A DNA stretch of 64,000 nt from NCBI RefSeq assembly GCF_002179555.1, contig NZ_NHOU01000008.1, forward strand, positions 116,619 to 180,618, written 5' to 3'. Positions 1 through 8,047 of this stretch are shown in pieces. The stretch comes from Salinicola salarius (GTDB taxonomy: Bacteria > Pseudomonadota > Gammaproteobacteria > Pseudomonadales > Halomonadaceae). A model generated the notes under the pieces. It had not been told where the DNA came from. It worked only from the letters and a program-made list of their open reading frames with translations, and did no database searches. Both the position numbers and the translations under genes were made by a program. Positions within the stretch are counted from its first letter, which is position 1; each line of letters opens with the position of its first letter.

Positions 1-891
1 CTCAATGGCGACGACGTCACCGACCTGCCGGCCGAACAGCTCAGACGGCGGATCGGCTACGCGATTCAGTCGACCGGGCTCTTCCCGCACTGGAGCGTGG
101 CCCAGAACATCGCCACCGTGCCGCAGCTGCTGAAGTGGCCGAAGTCGCGTATCGACGATCGGGTCGACGAGCTGATGGCGATGTTCCATCTCGATCCCGT
201 CGAATTTCGCCACAAGTATCCGCACCAGCTCTCCGGCGGGCAGGCGCAGCGTGTCGGCGTGGCCCGGGCGCTGGCCGCCGACCCGGAAATGCTGCTGATG
301 GACGAGCCCTTCGGCGCGGTCGACCCGCTCACCCGCGAGGTGCTCCAGGCGGAGCTCAAGCGCGTCCACCAGCAGACCGGCAAGACCATCGTCTTCGTCA
401 CCCACGACATGGACGAGGCGCTGCAGCTCGCGACCCGCATTGCGCTGCTAAACGGCGGCCGGCTGGTACAGTACGACCGGCCGATCGAGATGATGGTGAA
501 GCCTGCGGACGACTTCGTGCGCGAATTCATCGGCCAGGCGGATCTCGGCCTCAAGCTGCTCTCGAGGCGCTGGGTGCATCAATATCAACGGGCGCCGAGT
601 CTCGAACACCACGCCACCCTTCCCGGTCTCGATCACTGCTGGCAGCTCGATGACGCCGGCCGGCCGGTTGCACTCGAAGGCGCGCGGCTGGACGACGACC
701 ATGGCGTCACGCCGGTCAAGGCCGAGTGGACCGCCAAGCCCGAGATGAGCCTGAAGGAGGCGCTCTCCCGCATGGTGTGGTATCGCGTAATGGTGCTGCC
801 GGTAGTCGACGACGCAGGCAAGCTGATCGGCGAGATCGGCATGCAAGGCATCATGGGAATTCAGGCGGAAGCGGAGGGCCGGGTTTCATGA
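1..891 (+). CDS. yehX: Osmoprotectant (betaine/choline-type) ABC transporter ATP-binding subunit, 5' end outside the window
   Basis: The reading frame is open from base 1, so the start codon and the Walker A motif lie upstream of the window. The visible 296 residues hold a Q-loop (QSTGLFPHW), the ABC signature ([16 protein letters not shown]), Walker B ([12 protein letters not shown]) and the H-loop ([10 protein letters not shown]). A C-terminal extension of about 110 residues ends in a CBS-like stretch ([17 protein letters not shown]), typical of OpuA/OsmV/YehX-type quaternary-amine importers. It would energise uptake of a compatible solute at the inner membrane. The stop overlaps the next start in an ATGA, so it is translationally coupled to the permease. 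ATPase followed by permease matches the yehX-yehW order; the exact substrate is inference. Confidence 0.85.
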   Translation, partial: LNGDDVTDLPAEQLRRRIGYAIQSTGLFPHWSVAQNIATVPQLLKWPKSRIDDRVDELMAMFHLDPVEFRHKYPHQLSGGQAQRVGVARALAADPEMLLMDEPFGAVDPLTREVLQAELKRVHQQTGKTIVFVTHDMDEALQLATRIALLNGGRLVQYDRPIEMMVKPADDFVREFIGQADLGLKLLSRRWVHQYQRAPSLEHHATLPGLDHCWQLDDAGRPVALEGARLDDDHGVTPVKAEWTAKPEMSLKEALSRMVWYRVMVLPVVDDAGKLIGEIGMQGIMGIQAEAEGRVS

Positions 892-1655
892 ACGGCGCGA
901 TCCACGGGGCACGGCGGCTACGCGCTGCCTCCGCCGGGAACGGGGTCCTGGGCGTACTGATCGTGTTGCTGATCGGCCTGACGCTGGGCATGGGCCAGCT
1001 GGAGCCGCTGTTCCGGGCGCTGTTCCCGGACCTAGGCAACCCGCTCTACGCCCGGGACAGCTTCCTCAACCTGATGCTTGCGCACATCGGGCTGGTGCTG
1101 ATGTCGTCGCTGATCTCGGTGACGATCGGCGTCGCCGCGGGCCTGTTCGTGACCCGCCCGGTCGGGCGCGAGTTCGAGCCGATGGTGTCGTCACTGGCCG
1201 CGATCGGCCAGACCTTCCCGCCCGCCGCGGTCCTCGCCATTGCCGTGCCGCTGGCCGGCTTCGGCTTCGCTCCGACCATCATCGCGCTCTCGCTCTACGG
1301 CCTGCTGCCGGTGATCCAGAACACCATCGCCGGTCTCGGCACGGTACCGCAGACCACGCTCGAGGCCGCCCGCGGCAACGGCATGAACCGCTGGCAGATT
1401 CTGCGCCGCGTGGAGCTGCCCCTGGCGATGCCGGTGATCATCGCCGGCATTCGCATTTCGGTGATCGTCAACATCGGCACCGCCACCATCGGCTCCACCG
1501 TCGGCGCCAAGAGCCTCGGCACGCCGCTGATTGCAGGCCTGGTCGGCAACAACCTGGCCTACGTAATCCAGGGGGCGCTGCTGGTCGGCCTGCTGGCGAT
1601 CGTCACTGACCTGCTGTTCGAGCGGCTGGAGCGGCGTTACTCGTTCGGCGGTTGA
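888..1655 (+). CDS. yehW: Osmoprotectant ABC transporter permease
   Basis: This 255-residue inner-membrane protein is the permease partner of the upstream ATPase and shares an ATGA overlap with it. It has an N-terminal hydrophobic segment and about five further membrane spans. The cytoplasmic EAA loop that docks on the ATPase is visible as [20 protein letters not shown]. The family (YehW/YehY, OpuCB/OpuCD) forms half of the membrane channel for glycine betaine or related solutes. A second permease and a periplasmic binding protein are expected upstream, outside the window. A 13-bp tandem repeat array follows the stop after a few bases. Confidence 0.87.
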   Translation: MNGAIHGARRLRAASAGNGVLGVLIVLLIGLTLGMGQLEPLFRALFPDLGNPLYARDSFLNLMLAHIGLVLMSSLISVTIGVAAGLFVTRPVGREFEPMVSSLAAIGQTFPPAAVLAIAVPLAGFGFAPTIIALSLYGLLPVIQNTIAGLGTVPQTTLEAARGNGMNRWQILRRVELPLAMPVIIAGIRISVIVNIGTATIGSTVGAKSLGTPLIAGLVGNNLAYVIQGALLVGLLAIVTDLLFERLERRYSFGG

Positions 1656-1661
1656 GCTTAT

Positions 1662-1726
1662 CCAAAGCCCTTAGCCAAAGCCCTTAACCAAAGCCCTTAA
1701 CCAAAGCCCTTAACCAAAGCCCTTAG
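1662..1726. repeat. 13-bp tandem repeat, five copies
   Basis: Five head-to-tail copies of CCAAAGCCCTTA(A/G) occupy the gap between the convergent yehW and SDR genes. The first and last copies end in G, the middle three in A. A sixth, diverged unit continues into the last codons of the SDR gene. The right end supplies the SDR stop codon (1723-1725), so the array looks like an expansion of that gene's 3' tail. Confidence 0.95.
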
Positions 1727-2484
1727 CCAAAGTACTGGGCGCCGTTGACGTCGACGATGGTGCCGGAGACGAACGCGGCGCCGTCGCTCGCCAGCCAGAC
1801 TGCCGCCGAGGCGACATCCTCGGGCAGCCCGGCGCGTCCGGCGGGGATCGTCTCGATGGTGGCCCGCTTGGATTCGTCGGTAGTGAAGGTCGCATGGAAC
1901 GGCGTCGCCTCGATGAAACCCGGCGCCAGCGCATTGACCGTGATCCCCCGATTCGCCACTTCCTTGGCCAGCCCGCGGGTGAAGCCGAACAGCGCTGCCT
2001 TGGCGGTGGCGTAGGCGGTGGCGCCGGGATGACCGCCGTTGCGTCCCGCCAGCGACGACACCGTGACGATACGTCCCCCTTCGCGAAACAGCGGCAGCAG
2101 ATGGTGGGTGACCAGAAAGACCGAATCCACGTTGAGCGCCTGCACCTGGCGCCACAGCGAGAACGGCATCTCCTCGATGGTGGAGCGCTGAATCAGACCA
2201 CCGGCGTTGTTGACCAGAATATCGATACCGCCGACCTCTTCGCGCAGCCACGCCGCGAAGGCCTCGACGGCAGATTCATCGGTGACGTCCAGCGACCGGG
2301 CCAACGCCCTTTCACCGCTGCTGGACGTCAGCGCTGCCAGCGCTTGTGCATCGGGCTCGTGAGAGCGATAGGTCACCACCACGCGTGCCCCGGCGGTCGC
2401 CAATGCCTGTGCAATGGCGTAGCCGATACCCACGCCGCCGCCGGTCACGACCGCGACCCGTCCCTGCAGATGATCGTCTGGCAT
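1723..2484 (-). CDS. Short-chain dehydrogenase/reductase (SDR)
   Basis: A 253-residue classical SDR with an N-terminal Rossmann fold: the TGGGVGIGYAIAQALA nucleotide-binding loop near residue 15, the NNAGG motif, and the catalytic Ser...Tyr-x-x-x-Lys set seen as SSLAGRNGG followed by YATAKAA. It should catalyse NAD(P)H-linked oxidation or reduction of a small alcohol or carbonyl; the substrate cannot be read from sequence. The ATG at 2484 is chosen because GGGAG lies just upstream and homology begins there, not at the longer open frame reaching 2547. Its last codons overlap a 13-bp tandem repeat array. Confidence 0.88.
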   Translation of the reverse strand: MPDDHLQGRVAVVTGGGVGIGYAIAQALATAGARVVVTYRSHEPDAQALAALTSSSGERALARSLDVTDESAVEAFAAWLREEVGGIDILVNNAGGLIQRSTIEEMPFSLWRQVQALNVDSVFLVTHHLLPLFREGGRIVTVSSLAGRNGGHPGATAYATAKAALFGFTRGLAKEVANRGITVNALAPGFIEATPFHATFTTDESKRATIETIPAGRAGLPEDVASAAVWLASDGAAFVSGTIVDVNGAQYFG

Positions 2485-2551
2485 GCAACGCTCCCTCTTC
2501 TCCGGTGATCGTGTTCTACGATGATCGGCAATCGTCGATACCGGCATTGAG

Positions 2552-2854
2552 TCAGCAAACGGGCGCCAAAATCAACCGCAAGGCAGGGCTGGCGCCGCCA
2601 GCCGGCCGAGTCAAAATCCAGCCGCCGCTTTCGAGCTCGGCCGCAGCACGTCGGATCAGGGCGTGCTCGATGCCCAGACGGCGCGACAGCAGCGCCGTGG
2701 TCGTCCCCGTCTTCTCCTCTCCACCGTCGCCCTGTGCATCGAGCGCTCTCAGGGCTACCAGGACCAGTGCCGCCAGCGGATCGAGCTGGGGATGTTCGAC
2801 CTGCAACGCCTGCCACTGGCGCTGCAGGTCGACCGGATCAGGGAGCTCAGGCAA
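2552..2854 (-). CDS. Small protein coupled to a YdeP-type oxidoreductase, possible winged helix
   Basis: A 100-residue protein whose start overlaps the 3' end of the upstream oxidoreductase by 8 bp, implying translational coupling. The sequence is mostly helical and has a compact pattern (LLSRRLGIEHALIRRAAAELESGGW, abbreviated here as LLSRRLGIEH then AAAELESGGW) resembling a winged helix-turn-helix, followed by a basic/aromatic tail. It may be an accessory or regulatory partner of the molybdenum enzyme. This is inferred from coupling only, since I do not recognise a named family. Confidence 0.65.
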   Translation of the reverse strand: MPELPDPVDLQRQWQALQVEHPQLDPLAALVLVALRALDAQGDGGEEKTGTTTALLSRRLGIEHALIRRAAAELESGGWILTRPAGGASPALRLILAPVC

Positions 2855-5228
2855 GCCGCGTGCTCGCCTCGAGCTTGACGGCGATCGACTTGGAGGCCGG
2901 CGTGTGGCTGAAATCGCCCTTGTGATCGAGCGGGATCAGCGGATTGGTCTCCGGATAGTAGGCAGCGGCGCAGCCCTGGGGCGTGTCGTAGGCAACGATC
3001 TTGAAGCCATCGACGCGGCGGGTCACGCCATCGTCCGATTCACCGATCAGGTCGACCCACTGCCCTGCCTCGAAGCCCAGACGCGCGATGTCTTCCCGGT
3101 TGAGGAAGATCACCCGGCGGCCGCCCTCGATGCCGCGATAGCGGTCGTCGTAGCCGTAGACGGTGGTGTTGTACTGATCGTGGGAGCGCATCGTCTGCAG
3201 CGTGAGCCAACCCTCGCGCGAGGCGAGACGCTGGTGCATCACCACCGTCGGCAACGCGTCATCGGAAAACTCGGCCTTGCCGGTCGCGGTGCCGAATTCG
3301 AGTCGGGCCACCGGATTGGCGAGCCAGAACCCGCGCGGCGCGCGAACGCGGGAGTTGAAGTCCTCGAAACCGGGGATGACCGCGGCGATATGCTCGCGGA
3401 TGACATCGTAATCCTCACGCATCGCCGCCCAGTCGACGGCCTCGCTACCCGCGCTCTCCTGAGCGGGACTTTTCTCGTCAAACAAGCGCTCCGCGATCCC
3501 GGTGAGGATAGCGATCTCGGAACGCAGCGCCTTGTCCGCCGGTTTGTTGATACCGGCGGAGCCGTGAACCATGCTCATCGAGTCTTCCACCGTGATCAGC
3601 TGCGGCTTGCCCGCCACTCCGTTGCGATCGATGCTGCGGTCGATCTCGCTGCGGCCGATGCAGGGCAGAATCAGCGCCTGCTCGCCGGTGACCAGGTGGC
3701 TGCGGTTGAGCTTGGTGCTGATGAACGCGGTCAGCCGGCAGTTGGCCATCGCCTTCTCGGTGACGACACTGTCGGAAATCGCGCGGGTGAAGTTGCCGGC
3801 CAGACCGATGAACACCTTGCCGGGTCGGTCGCGCATCGCCTCGACCGCCGCCACGGAATCGACCCCGTGCTCCCGCGGCATCGGTCGGCCGTACTTCGCC
3901 TCCAGCGCGTCGAGCAATGCATCCGAGGGTTGCTCGTAGATGCCCATGGTGCGGTCGCCCTGGACGTTGGAATGCCCGCGAACCGGCGAGGTGCCGGCGC
4001 CGGACTTGCCAAGGTTGCCGCGCAGCATCAGCAGATTGACGATCTCGCGTACCGTCGGCACGGAATGGACATGCTGGGTGATGCCCATCGCCCAGCAGGC
4101 GATGGTGGCGTTGGAGCGCGCGTAGAGCTCGGCGGCCTGCTCCATCTCCTCGCGGGTCAGGCCGGACTGGGCCTCCAGCGCGGCCCAGTCGGTCGCTTCG
4201 ACGCGGACACGATAGGCCTCGAAATGAGCGGTATGGGCTGCCAGGAAGTCGTGATCGAGCACGTCCTCCCCGGCGGCATCGCGAGCGAACAGCGCCTTGG
4301 CCATGCCGCGCACCACGGCCATGTCGCCGCCCAGCTTGGGCCGGAAGTAGTGGCTGCTGATGCGGTGGCTGCCGTTGTGCAGCATCTCGAACGGCTTCTG
4401 CGGATCGGCGAACTTCTCGAGCCCCCGCTCCTTCAATGTGTTGAAGGTGACGATGGTCGCGCCCCGTTCGGCGGCCTCGCGCAGGACGCCGAGCATGCGT
4501 GGATGGTTGGTGCCCGGGTTCTGCCCGAACACGAAGATCGCCTCGGCCTGCTCGAAGTCCTCGAGACGTACACTGCCCTTGCCGGTGCCCAGCGCCGCAT
4601 TGAGCGCCACGCCACTGGCTTCGTGACACATGTTGGAGCAGTCCGGCAGGTTGTTGGTGCCGTAAAGGCGCGCCAGCAGCTGGAACACGTAGGCGGACTC
4701 GTTGCCCGCCTTGCCGGAGGTGTAAAAGATGGCGTCGTCCGGCGTGGGCAGCGCCTTGAGCTCGGCGGCGATCAGCTCGAGCGCGTCGTCCCAGGCGATC
4801 GGCTCGTAGTGGTCGGTCTCGGCGTTGTAGCGCATCGGCTCCACCAGCCGCCCCTGGTCCTCGAGCCGATAGTCGTCCCAGGTCTTCAGTTCGCTGACGC
4901 TGTGTCTGGCGAAGAACTCGCGAGTCACACGCTTGGCCGTCGCTTCCCAGGTCACCGCCTTGACGCCGTTTTCGCAGAACTCGAACGAGGAGCCGTGCTC
5001 CGGATCGCCCCAGGCGCATCCCGGGCAGTCGAAGCCGTCCGGCTGGTTGAGCTTGAACAGCGAACGCGCATTGAGCGCCGGTGAGCGGCTGTGCAACAGA
5101 TGCTTGCCGACCGACTTCAGCGCGCCCCAGCCGCCCGCCGGGTTGTGATAGTCGAAGATCTTCGCATCCGGCTGGATGACATCGGCGCCGGACGCGTTCT
5201 GGCTGGATTCTTGGCGGGGCTGGGACAT
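2847..5228 (-). CDS. ydeP: YdeP/FdhF-family molybdopterin-dependent oxidoreductase
   Basis: At 793 residues it resembles YdeP-type proteins (formate dehydrogenase H alpha homologues). An N-terminal C-x2-C (DCPGC) replaces the full 4Fe-4S cysteine set of true FdhF. A long molybdopterin-binding core follows, with Cys at the likely Mo-ligand position (SNMCHEASG), and then a C-terminal molydopterin-dinucleotide binding domain (LTLQTMRSHDQYNTTVYGY region). No in-frame TGA indicates selenocysteine. The ATG at 5228 has GGAGG at ideal spacing, preferred over the open frame to 5264. fdhD lies upstream on the same strand, which supports a sulfurated molybdenum cofactor. The substrate is unknown; E. coli YdeP is linked to acid resistance. 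Confidence 0.85.
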   Translation of the reverse strand: MSQPRQESSQNASGADVIQPDAKIFDYHNPAGGWGALKSVGKHLLHSRSPALNARSLFKLNQPDGFDCPGCAWGDPEHGSSFEFCENGVKAVTWEATAKRVTREFFARHSVSELKTWDDYRLEDQGRLVEPMRYNAETDHYEPIAWDDALELIAAELKALPTPDDAIFYTSGKAGNESAYVFQLLARLYGTNNLPDCSNMCHEASGVALNAALGTGKGSVRLEDFEQAEAIFVFGQNPGTNHPRMLGVLREAAERGATIVTFNTLKERGLEKFADPQKPFEMLHNGSHRISSHYFRPKLGGDMAVVRGMAKALFARDAAGEDVLDHDFLAAHTAHFEAYRVRVEATDWAALEAQSGLTREEMEQAAELYARSNATIACWAMGITQHVHSVPTVREIVNLLMLRGNLGKSGAGTSPVRGHSNVQGDRTMGIYEQPSDALLDALEAKYGRPMPREHGVDSVAAVEAMRDRPGKVFIGLAGNFTRAISDSVVTEKAMANCRLTAFISTKLNRSHLVTGEQALILPCIGRSEIDRSIDRNGVAGKPQLITVEDSMSMVHGSAGINKPADKALRSEIAILTGIAERLFDEKSPAQESAGSEAVDWAAMREDYDVIREHIAAVIPGFEDFNSRVRAPRGFWLANPVARLEFGTATGKAEFSDDALPTVVMHQRLASREGWLTLQTMRSHDQYNTTVYGYDDRYRGIEGGRRVIFLNREDIARLGFEAGQWVDLIGESDDGVTRRVDGFKIVAYDTPQGCAAAYYPETNPLIPLDHKGDFSHTPASKSIAVKLEASTRLA

Positions 5229-5635
5229 GTTTCTCCTCCCGGGAAACGATCGGACGACGATCACGAATGCTTGCAGGCTCGGGGCGCGAGCGCAAATGGA
5301 TCCGGTCGTCGATGGTAACGAGTTCGATCAGGAAAACGTCAGGAGCAGGCGTGTTCGGAGTTGGCCGAGCGCGTCTTCGGCTGGCGGCAATGCTTGCTGA
5401 TCTCGTCTCGAACGATGCTGGCTTTCGACGCTGACCGGATCGACGATGCCGGCCGACAGGCGATAGGGCGACCTCCAGCGGAGCGCCGACGACACTCGTG
5501 CTTCGGAAGCTATCGAGTGTCGAGAAGACGATGAGGGCAACGTCGTGTCAGGGGGGCACAGCATAGCACGCAGCAGAACCGTTCGCATGCTCATCGATGT
5601 TCATCGACCGTCATCGATTCCGCCGAACCCGTGGC
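5229..5635. other. Intergenic region between fdhD and ydeP, with an inverted repeat
   Basis: This 407-bp gap has no convincing gene. It contains a 9-bp inverted repeat, CGACACTCG (5490-5498) and CGAGTGTCG (5514-5522), enclosing a further partly self-complementary GCTTCGGAAGC. No poly-T follows, so it could be a protein-binding site or a structured leader for ydeP rather than a terminator. Confidence 0.4.
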
Positions 5636-6427
5636 TCAGCCGTCGCCACGACTCAACAGTTCGAGCCGTTTGCCACGATGGCAGTTGATCAGCGTCAGGT
5701 TGCAGCTGCGCGCGACTTCGACCGCGAGACGGGAGGGATAGGAGAGCGTCGCCAAGGCAGGGATCTTCGCCCTGACGCTTTTCTGGACCAGCTCCAGGCT
5801 GCAGCGGCTGGAGGTCATCACCAGCGCCAGCAGGGTGCCGGCGATCAGGCTGGCGCCGATCACCTTGTCCAGGGCGTTATGCCGACCGATATCGCGGCCG
5901 ACCGTGGCGACCGTGCCCGCCTCGGAAAGCCCCAGGGCCAGGTGCATGCCGGGAGCGGATTCGGTGCGCAGGGATTCGAGACCCGATGCGAGGGTATCGA
6001 CTTCCGGCAACGCCGTGCCGGGCAGCCGGGTCAAGCCAAAGAGCAGCTGCGATTCCTCCTGCACGCCGCAGGCGCCGCAGCCGCTGGTCGACAGCGTCGC
6101 CCTCGCCTGGCTGCCGGCGCGCCGGGCGATCCGGTCGGCAACCCGCAAGCGAACCCGGAAGCCGTGGCGGCTGGTCTCGATCTCGATAGCGCCGACATCG
6201 GCGTAGCGATCGATCACGCCCTCGCTGAACGCGAACCCGACCGCCAGCGCTTCGAGCTGGTCCGGCGTCGCCAGCACGGTAGCGTAGGCGGTGTCGTTGA
6301 ACACGATGGAGACGGGCGACTCCTGCGGCCCGGGAAGCGTATCGAGGGAGCAGGCGCTGGCGTCATCGAAGATCGCCAAGGAATCGGGATCAGGCAGAGG
6401 CGTTTGGGTGCGGGAAGACGATGTCAT
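5636..6427 (-). CDS. fdhD: FdhD sulfurtransferase, sulfur carrier for formate dehydrogenase maturation
   Basis: A 263-residue FdhD homologue. The family takes sulfur from a cysteine desulfurase and hands it to the molybdenum cofactor of formate dehydrogenases. The conserved C-x2-C is visible at residues 117-120 (SGCGACG), along with the GRDIGRHNALDKVIG and TSRCSLELVQK blocks of the cofactor-binding region. The start at 6427 follows a GGAG; a longer open frame reaches 6484 but adds nothing conserved. It lies upstream of the YdeP-type oxidoreductase on the same strand, so that enzyme is its probable client. Confidence 0.9.
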   Translation of the reverse strand: MTSSSRTQTPLPDPDSLAIFDDASACSLDTLPGPQESPVSIVFNDTAYATVLATPDQLEALAVGFAFSEGVIDRYADVGAIEIETSRHGFRVRLRVADRIARRAGSQARATLSTSGCGACGVQEESQLLFGLTRLPGTALPEVDTLASGLESLRTESAPGMHLALGLSEAGTVATVGRDIGRHNALDKVIGASLIAGTLLALVMTSSRCSLELVQKSVRAKIPALATLSYPSRLAVEVARSCNLTLINCHRGKRLELLSRGDG

Positions 6428-6585
6428 GCATGACTCCGTTCCATCGACGAGTGTCAGGGAGGAAGCACGGCTCCACTTTATCACGGAATCATGGGGTCAC
6501 GGGGCGGTGCGCGAGGCGGGGAATTACGTGGACTAGGTCAGGCGAGATATTCATCAGGTAAGATATTCCGGCAAGGCGGAATGGC

Positions 6586-6614
6586 AAACGCCCGATCCTC
6601 GTGACCGGGCGTTT
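6586..6614 (-). terminator. Hairpin terminator of the first entericidin gene
   Basis: AAACGCCCG (6586-6594) pairs with CGGGCGTTT (6605-6613) around an 11-nt loop, a few bases downstream of the stop codon. The A-rich left arm gives a U-rich run on the minus-strand transcript. Confidence 0.75.
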
Positions 6615-6620
6615 TCGAAC

Positions 6621-6752
6621 TCAGCTGGCAGCGTCCTGTACGGCTTCGCCACCGGCTTCGACGTCCTTGCCAGCGCCATCGACGGTGTTGCATCCCGCCA
6701 GGATACCGGCGCTGAACAGTGCGAACAGAGAGAAAGCAATCAGGCGTTTCAT
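6621..6752 (-). CDS. Entericidin A/B-family small lipoprotein (first copy)
   Basis: A 43-residue peptide too short for most gene finders. It begins MKRLIAFSLFALFSAG and has a lipobox ILAG-C at residue 21, followed by a small charged amphipathic tail (NTVDGAGKDVEAGGEAVQD). This matches the entericidin family of membrane lipoproteins, whose E. coli members form a toxin/antidote pair under stress control. A strong AAGGAGG precedes the ATG and a terminator follows. A second, related gene lies just upstream on the same strand (7221-7349), with a mobile element in between. Confidence 0.85.
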   Translation of the reverse strand: MKRLIAFSLFALFSAGILAGCNTVDGAGKDVEAGGEAVQDAAS

Positions 6753-6898
6753 GGTGTCGTCCTCCTTAACGTTTTAGACGGATGAATTCTTGGCTCATCC
6801 GGGCCGTTTTGTTATCGGCCTGTCATCAAGGTAGCAGAAAGTCGTGAAAAACGCGCAACACGACTTGTCTAACTGTCGGATTTCGCATCCAAACTGCC

Positions 6899-6956
6899 GG
6901 CCTATCGCCGTTTCATGCACGGCAACGCGGGGCGCGCCGAGACGGCAACGGGCCTA
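6899..6956. repeat. Decayed or miniature copy of the 267-bp element ends
   Basis: Immediately left of the full 267-bp element, the stretch CGCCGTTTCATGCACGGC (from about 6907) repeats the inner part of that element's left end. The stretch GAGACGGCAACGGGCC (about 6939-6954) resembles its right end. Together they form a 57-bp remnant of left and right ends with the interior missing. Confidence 0.5.
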
Positions 6957-7222
6957 GGGTCTGTTGACGTTTCATGCACGGCCGCGCCGGAGCCAGTTTT
7001 TGTGCGGGGCAAGGCGTGAGGAGCGTAGTTTGGTCATTCCAAATGAACGACGAATAACGCAGCACCGTGCAAAAACTGGCCCGGCCCTTCGGGTTGCGCG
7101 CCAAATGGCGCCATGCGGCGTTGCGGGATTGGAAAAGGGAACCACCCTTCTCTGCATCCCGCGCCTGGCCTGGCGCCATTTGGCGCAGCAACGCGGTTCG
7201 CGCTGAAACGTCAACAGACCCT
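6956..7222. mobile_element. 267-bp MITE-like inverted-repeat element, copy 1
   Basis: The element is bounded by a perfect inverted repeat: AGGGTCTGTTGACGTTTCA at the left and its reverse complement at 7204-7222, with TA flanking each end. Inside are nested inverted repeats: GCCAGTTTTT (from 6992) with AAAAACTGGC (7071-7080), GCGCCAAATGGCGCCA with TGGCGCCATTTGGCGC, and GCGGGAT with ATCCCGC. Nearly the whole element could fold as a branched hairpin. It encodes no credible protein. A copy of identical length lies at 18734-19000. It separates the two entericidin genes, and its right end supplies the stop codon of the one at 7221-7349. Confidence 0.9.
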
Positions 7223-7349
7223 AACGGGAAGCGTTCTGGATCTTCTCGCCGCCGCGTTCGATATCCTGGCCCAGCCCATGCATCGTATTGCAGGCACTCA
7301 GTGTCAGTAACAGGCAGCCAATGGCCAGCCATCCCCATCCAGCTTTCAT
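7221..7349 (-). CDS. Entericidin A/B-family small lipoprotein (second copy)
   Basis: A 42-residue peptide: a Lys-containing N-terminus, a hydrophobic stretch, a lipobox LLTLSA-C near residue 20, then NTMHGLGQDIERGGEKIQNAS. The CNT...G.G.DIE.GGE.IQ pattern is characteristic of entericidins. It would be exported, lipidated and trimmed to a short membrane lipopeptide. The TAG stop is formed by the last bases of the 267-bp element plus the adjoining A, so the element inserted exactly at, or very near, the end of this gene. Confidence 0.82.
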   Translation of the reverse strand: MKAGWGWLAIGCLLLTLSACNTMHGLGQDIERGGEKIQNASR

Positions 7350-7535
7350 CGTCCTATCCTCGTCACAGGGCCGCCTTTCGATAGCGCTTACTTCTATCAC
7401 GGCGGCAACGCCGAAATCTTACCACCGTTCCCGCGGTCGCCGCGCAACTCGACGCCTTCATGGCAGCGACGTAAAGTGGCGCCTCGAGTCCTCTCTTTCG
7501 GTCTTGTTCTTCGTCGCCTTTCAACCGGAGCCGCC

Positions 7536-7961
7536 ATGCCCCTCTTCACGCTCGACACACGCCTGCAGCAGGATAGCGTCCACGTCATCGACCTGAGGTT
7601 GTGCCAGGTCCGCCTGAGCCGGGATGCGCGCTATCCCTGGGTCATCCTGGTCCCACGGCGCGACAGTGTCGTCGAGATCTACGATCTGTCCCCCGACGAT
7701 CAGGCACGTCTGTGGCAGGAAGCCACTCGACTGGGCCAGGCGATGATGCGCCACTACGGCGGCGACAAGCTGAACGTCGCCACGCTCGGCAATCTGGTGC
7801 CGCAGCTCCACCTGCACGTGATCGTACGTTTTCAGGGCGATGCCGCCTGGCCGGGCCCGATCTGGGGTCAGGGTGTAGCCGAGGCCTACGCCGACGACGC
7901 GCTCGAAGGGCGCCGCGACGAAATCGTTCGACTGGCGAGCGAAGCCGGTCTCTCCAACTGA
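7536..7961 (+). CDS. HIT-domain protein
   Basis: A 141-residue histidine-triad superfamily protein. The C-terminal motif reads PQLHLHVIVR (residues 89-98), with Gln90 in place of the first histidine of the classical triad, a form common in a proteobacterial HIT subgroup. HIT proteins hydrolyse or transfer nucleotides (AMP-lysine, Ap4A and similar). The substrate here is unknown, and the altered first position makes activity uncertain. The ATG at 7536 follows a GGAG; the upstream in-frame open region is ignored because it lacks conserved sequence. Confidence 0.85.
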   Translation: MPLFTLDTRLQQDSVHVIDLRLCQVRLSRDARYPWVILVPRRDSVVEIYDLSPDDQARLWQEATRLGQAMMRHYGGDKLNVATLGNLVPQLHLHVIVRFQGDAAWPGPIWGQGVAEAYADDALEGRRDEIVRLASEAGLSN

Positions 7962-8047
7962 CGACTTGGCGGTCCGACGAACCGACCACGAGCTCGGCGC
8001 TTAAACTTCAGGTAACGAGAATCGTCTCCGCTCGAGACGACCCAGAA

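Noticed and set aside
2346..5084. 912-codon plus-strand open frame opposite the YdeP-type gene
   Set aside because: It is the antisense shadow of a high-GC gene. The minus strand shows clear family motifs, coupling and a ribosome-binding site.
2847..5228. Selenocysteine-containing formate dehydrogenase
   Set aside because: There is no in-frame TGA, the Mo-ligand position reads Cys (SNMCHEASG), and no selA/selB gene or convincing tRNA-Sec is present.
5328..5594. 88-codon minus-strand open frame between fdhD and ydeP
   Set aside because: No ribosome-binding site, serine/arginine-rich composition typical of a chance frame, and no domain.
6964..7384. Open frames of 80-141 codons in both strands of the 267-bp element (similar ones at 18652-19101)
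   Set aside because: They follow the inverted-repeat structure, occur in several frames at once in both copies, and have no ribosome-binding site or recognisable domain.
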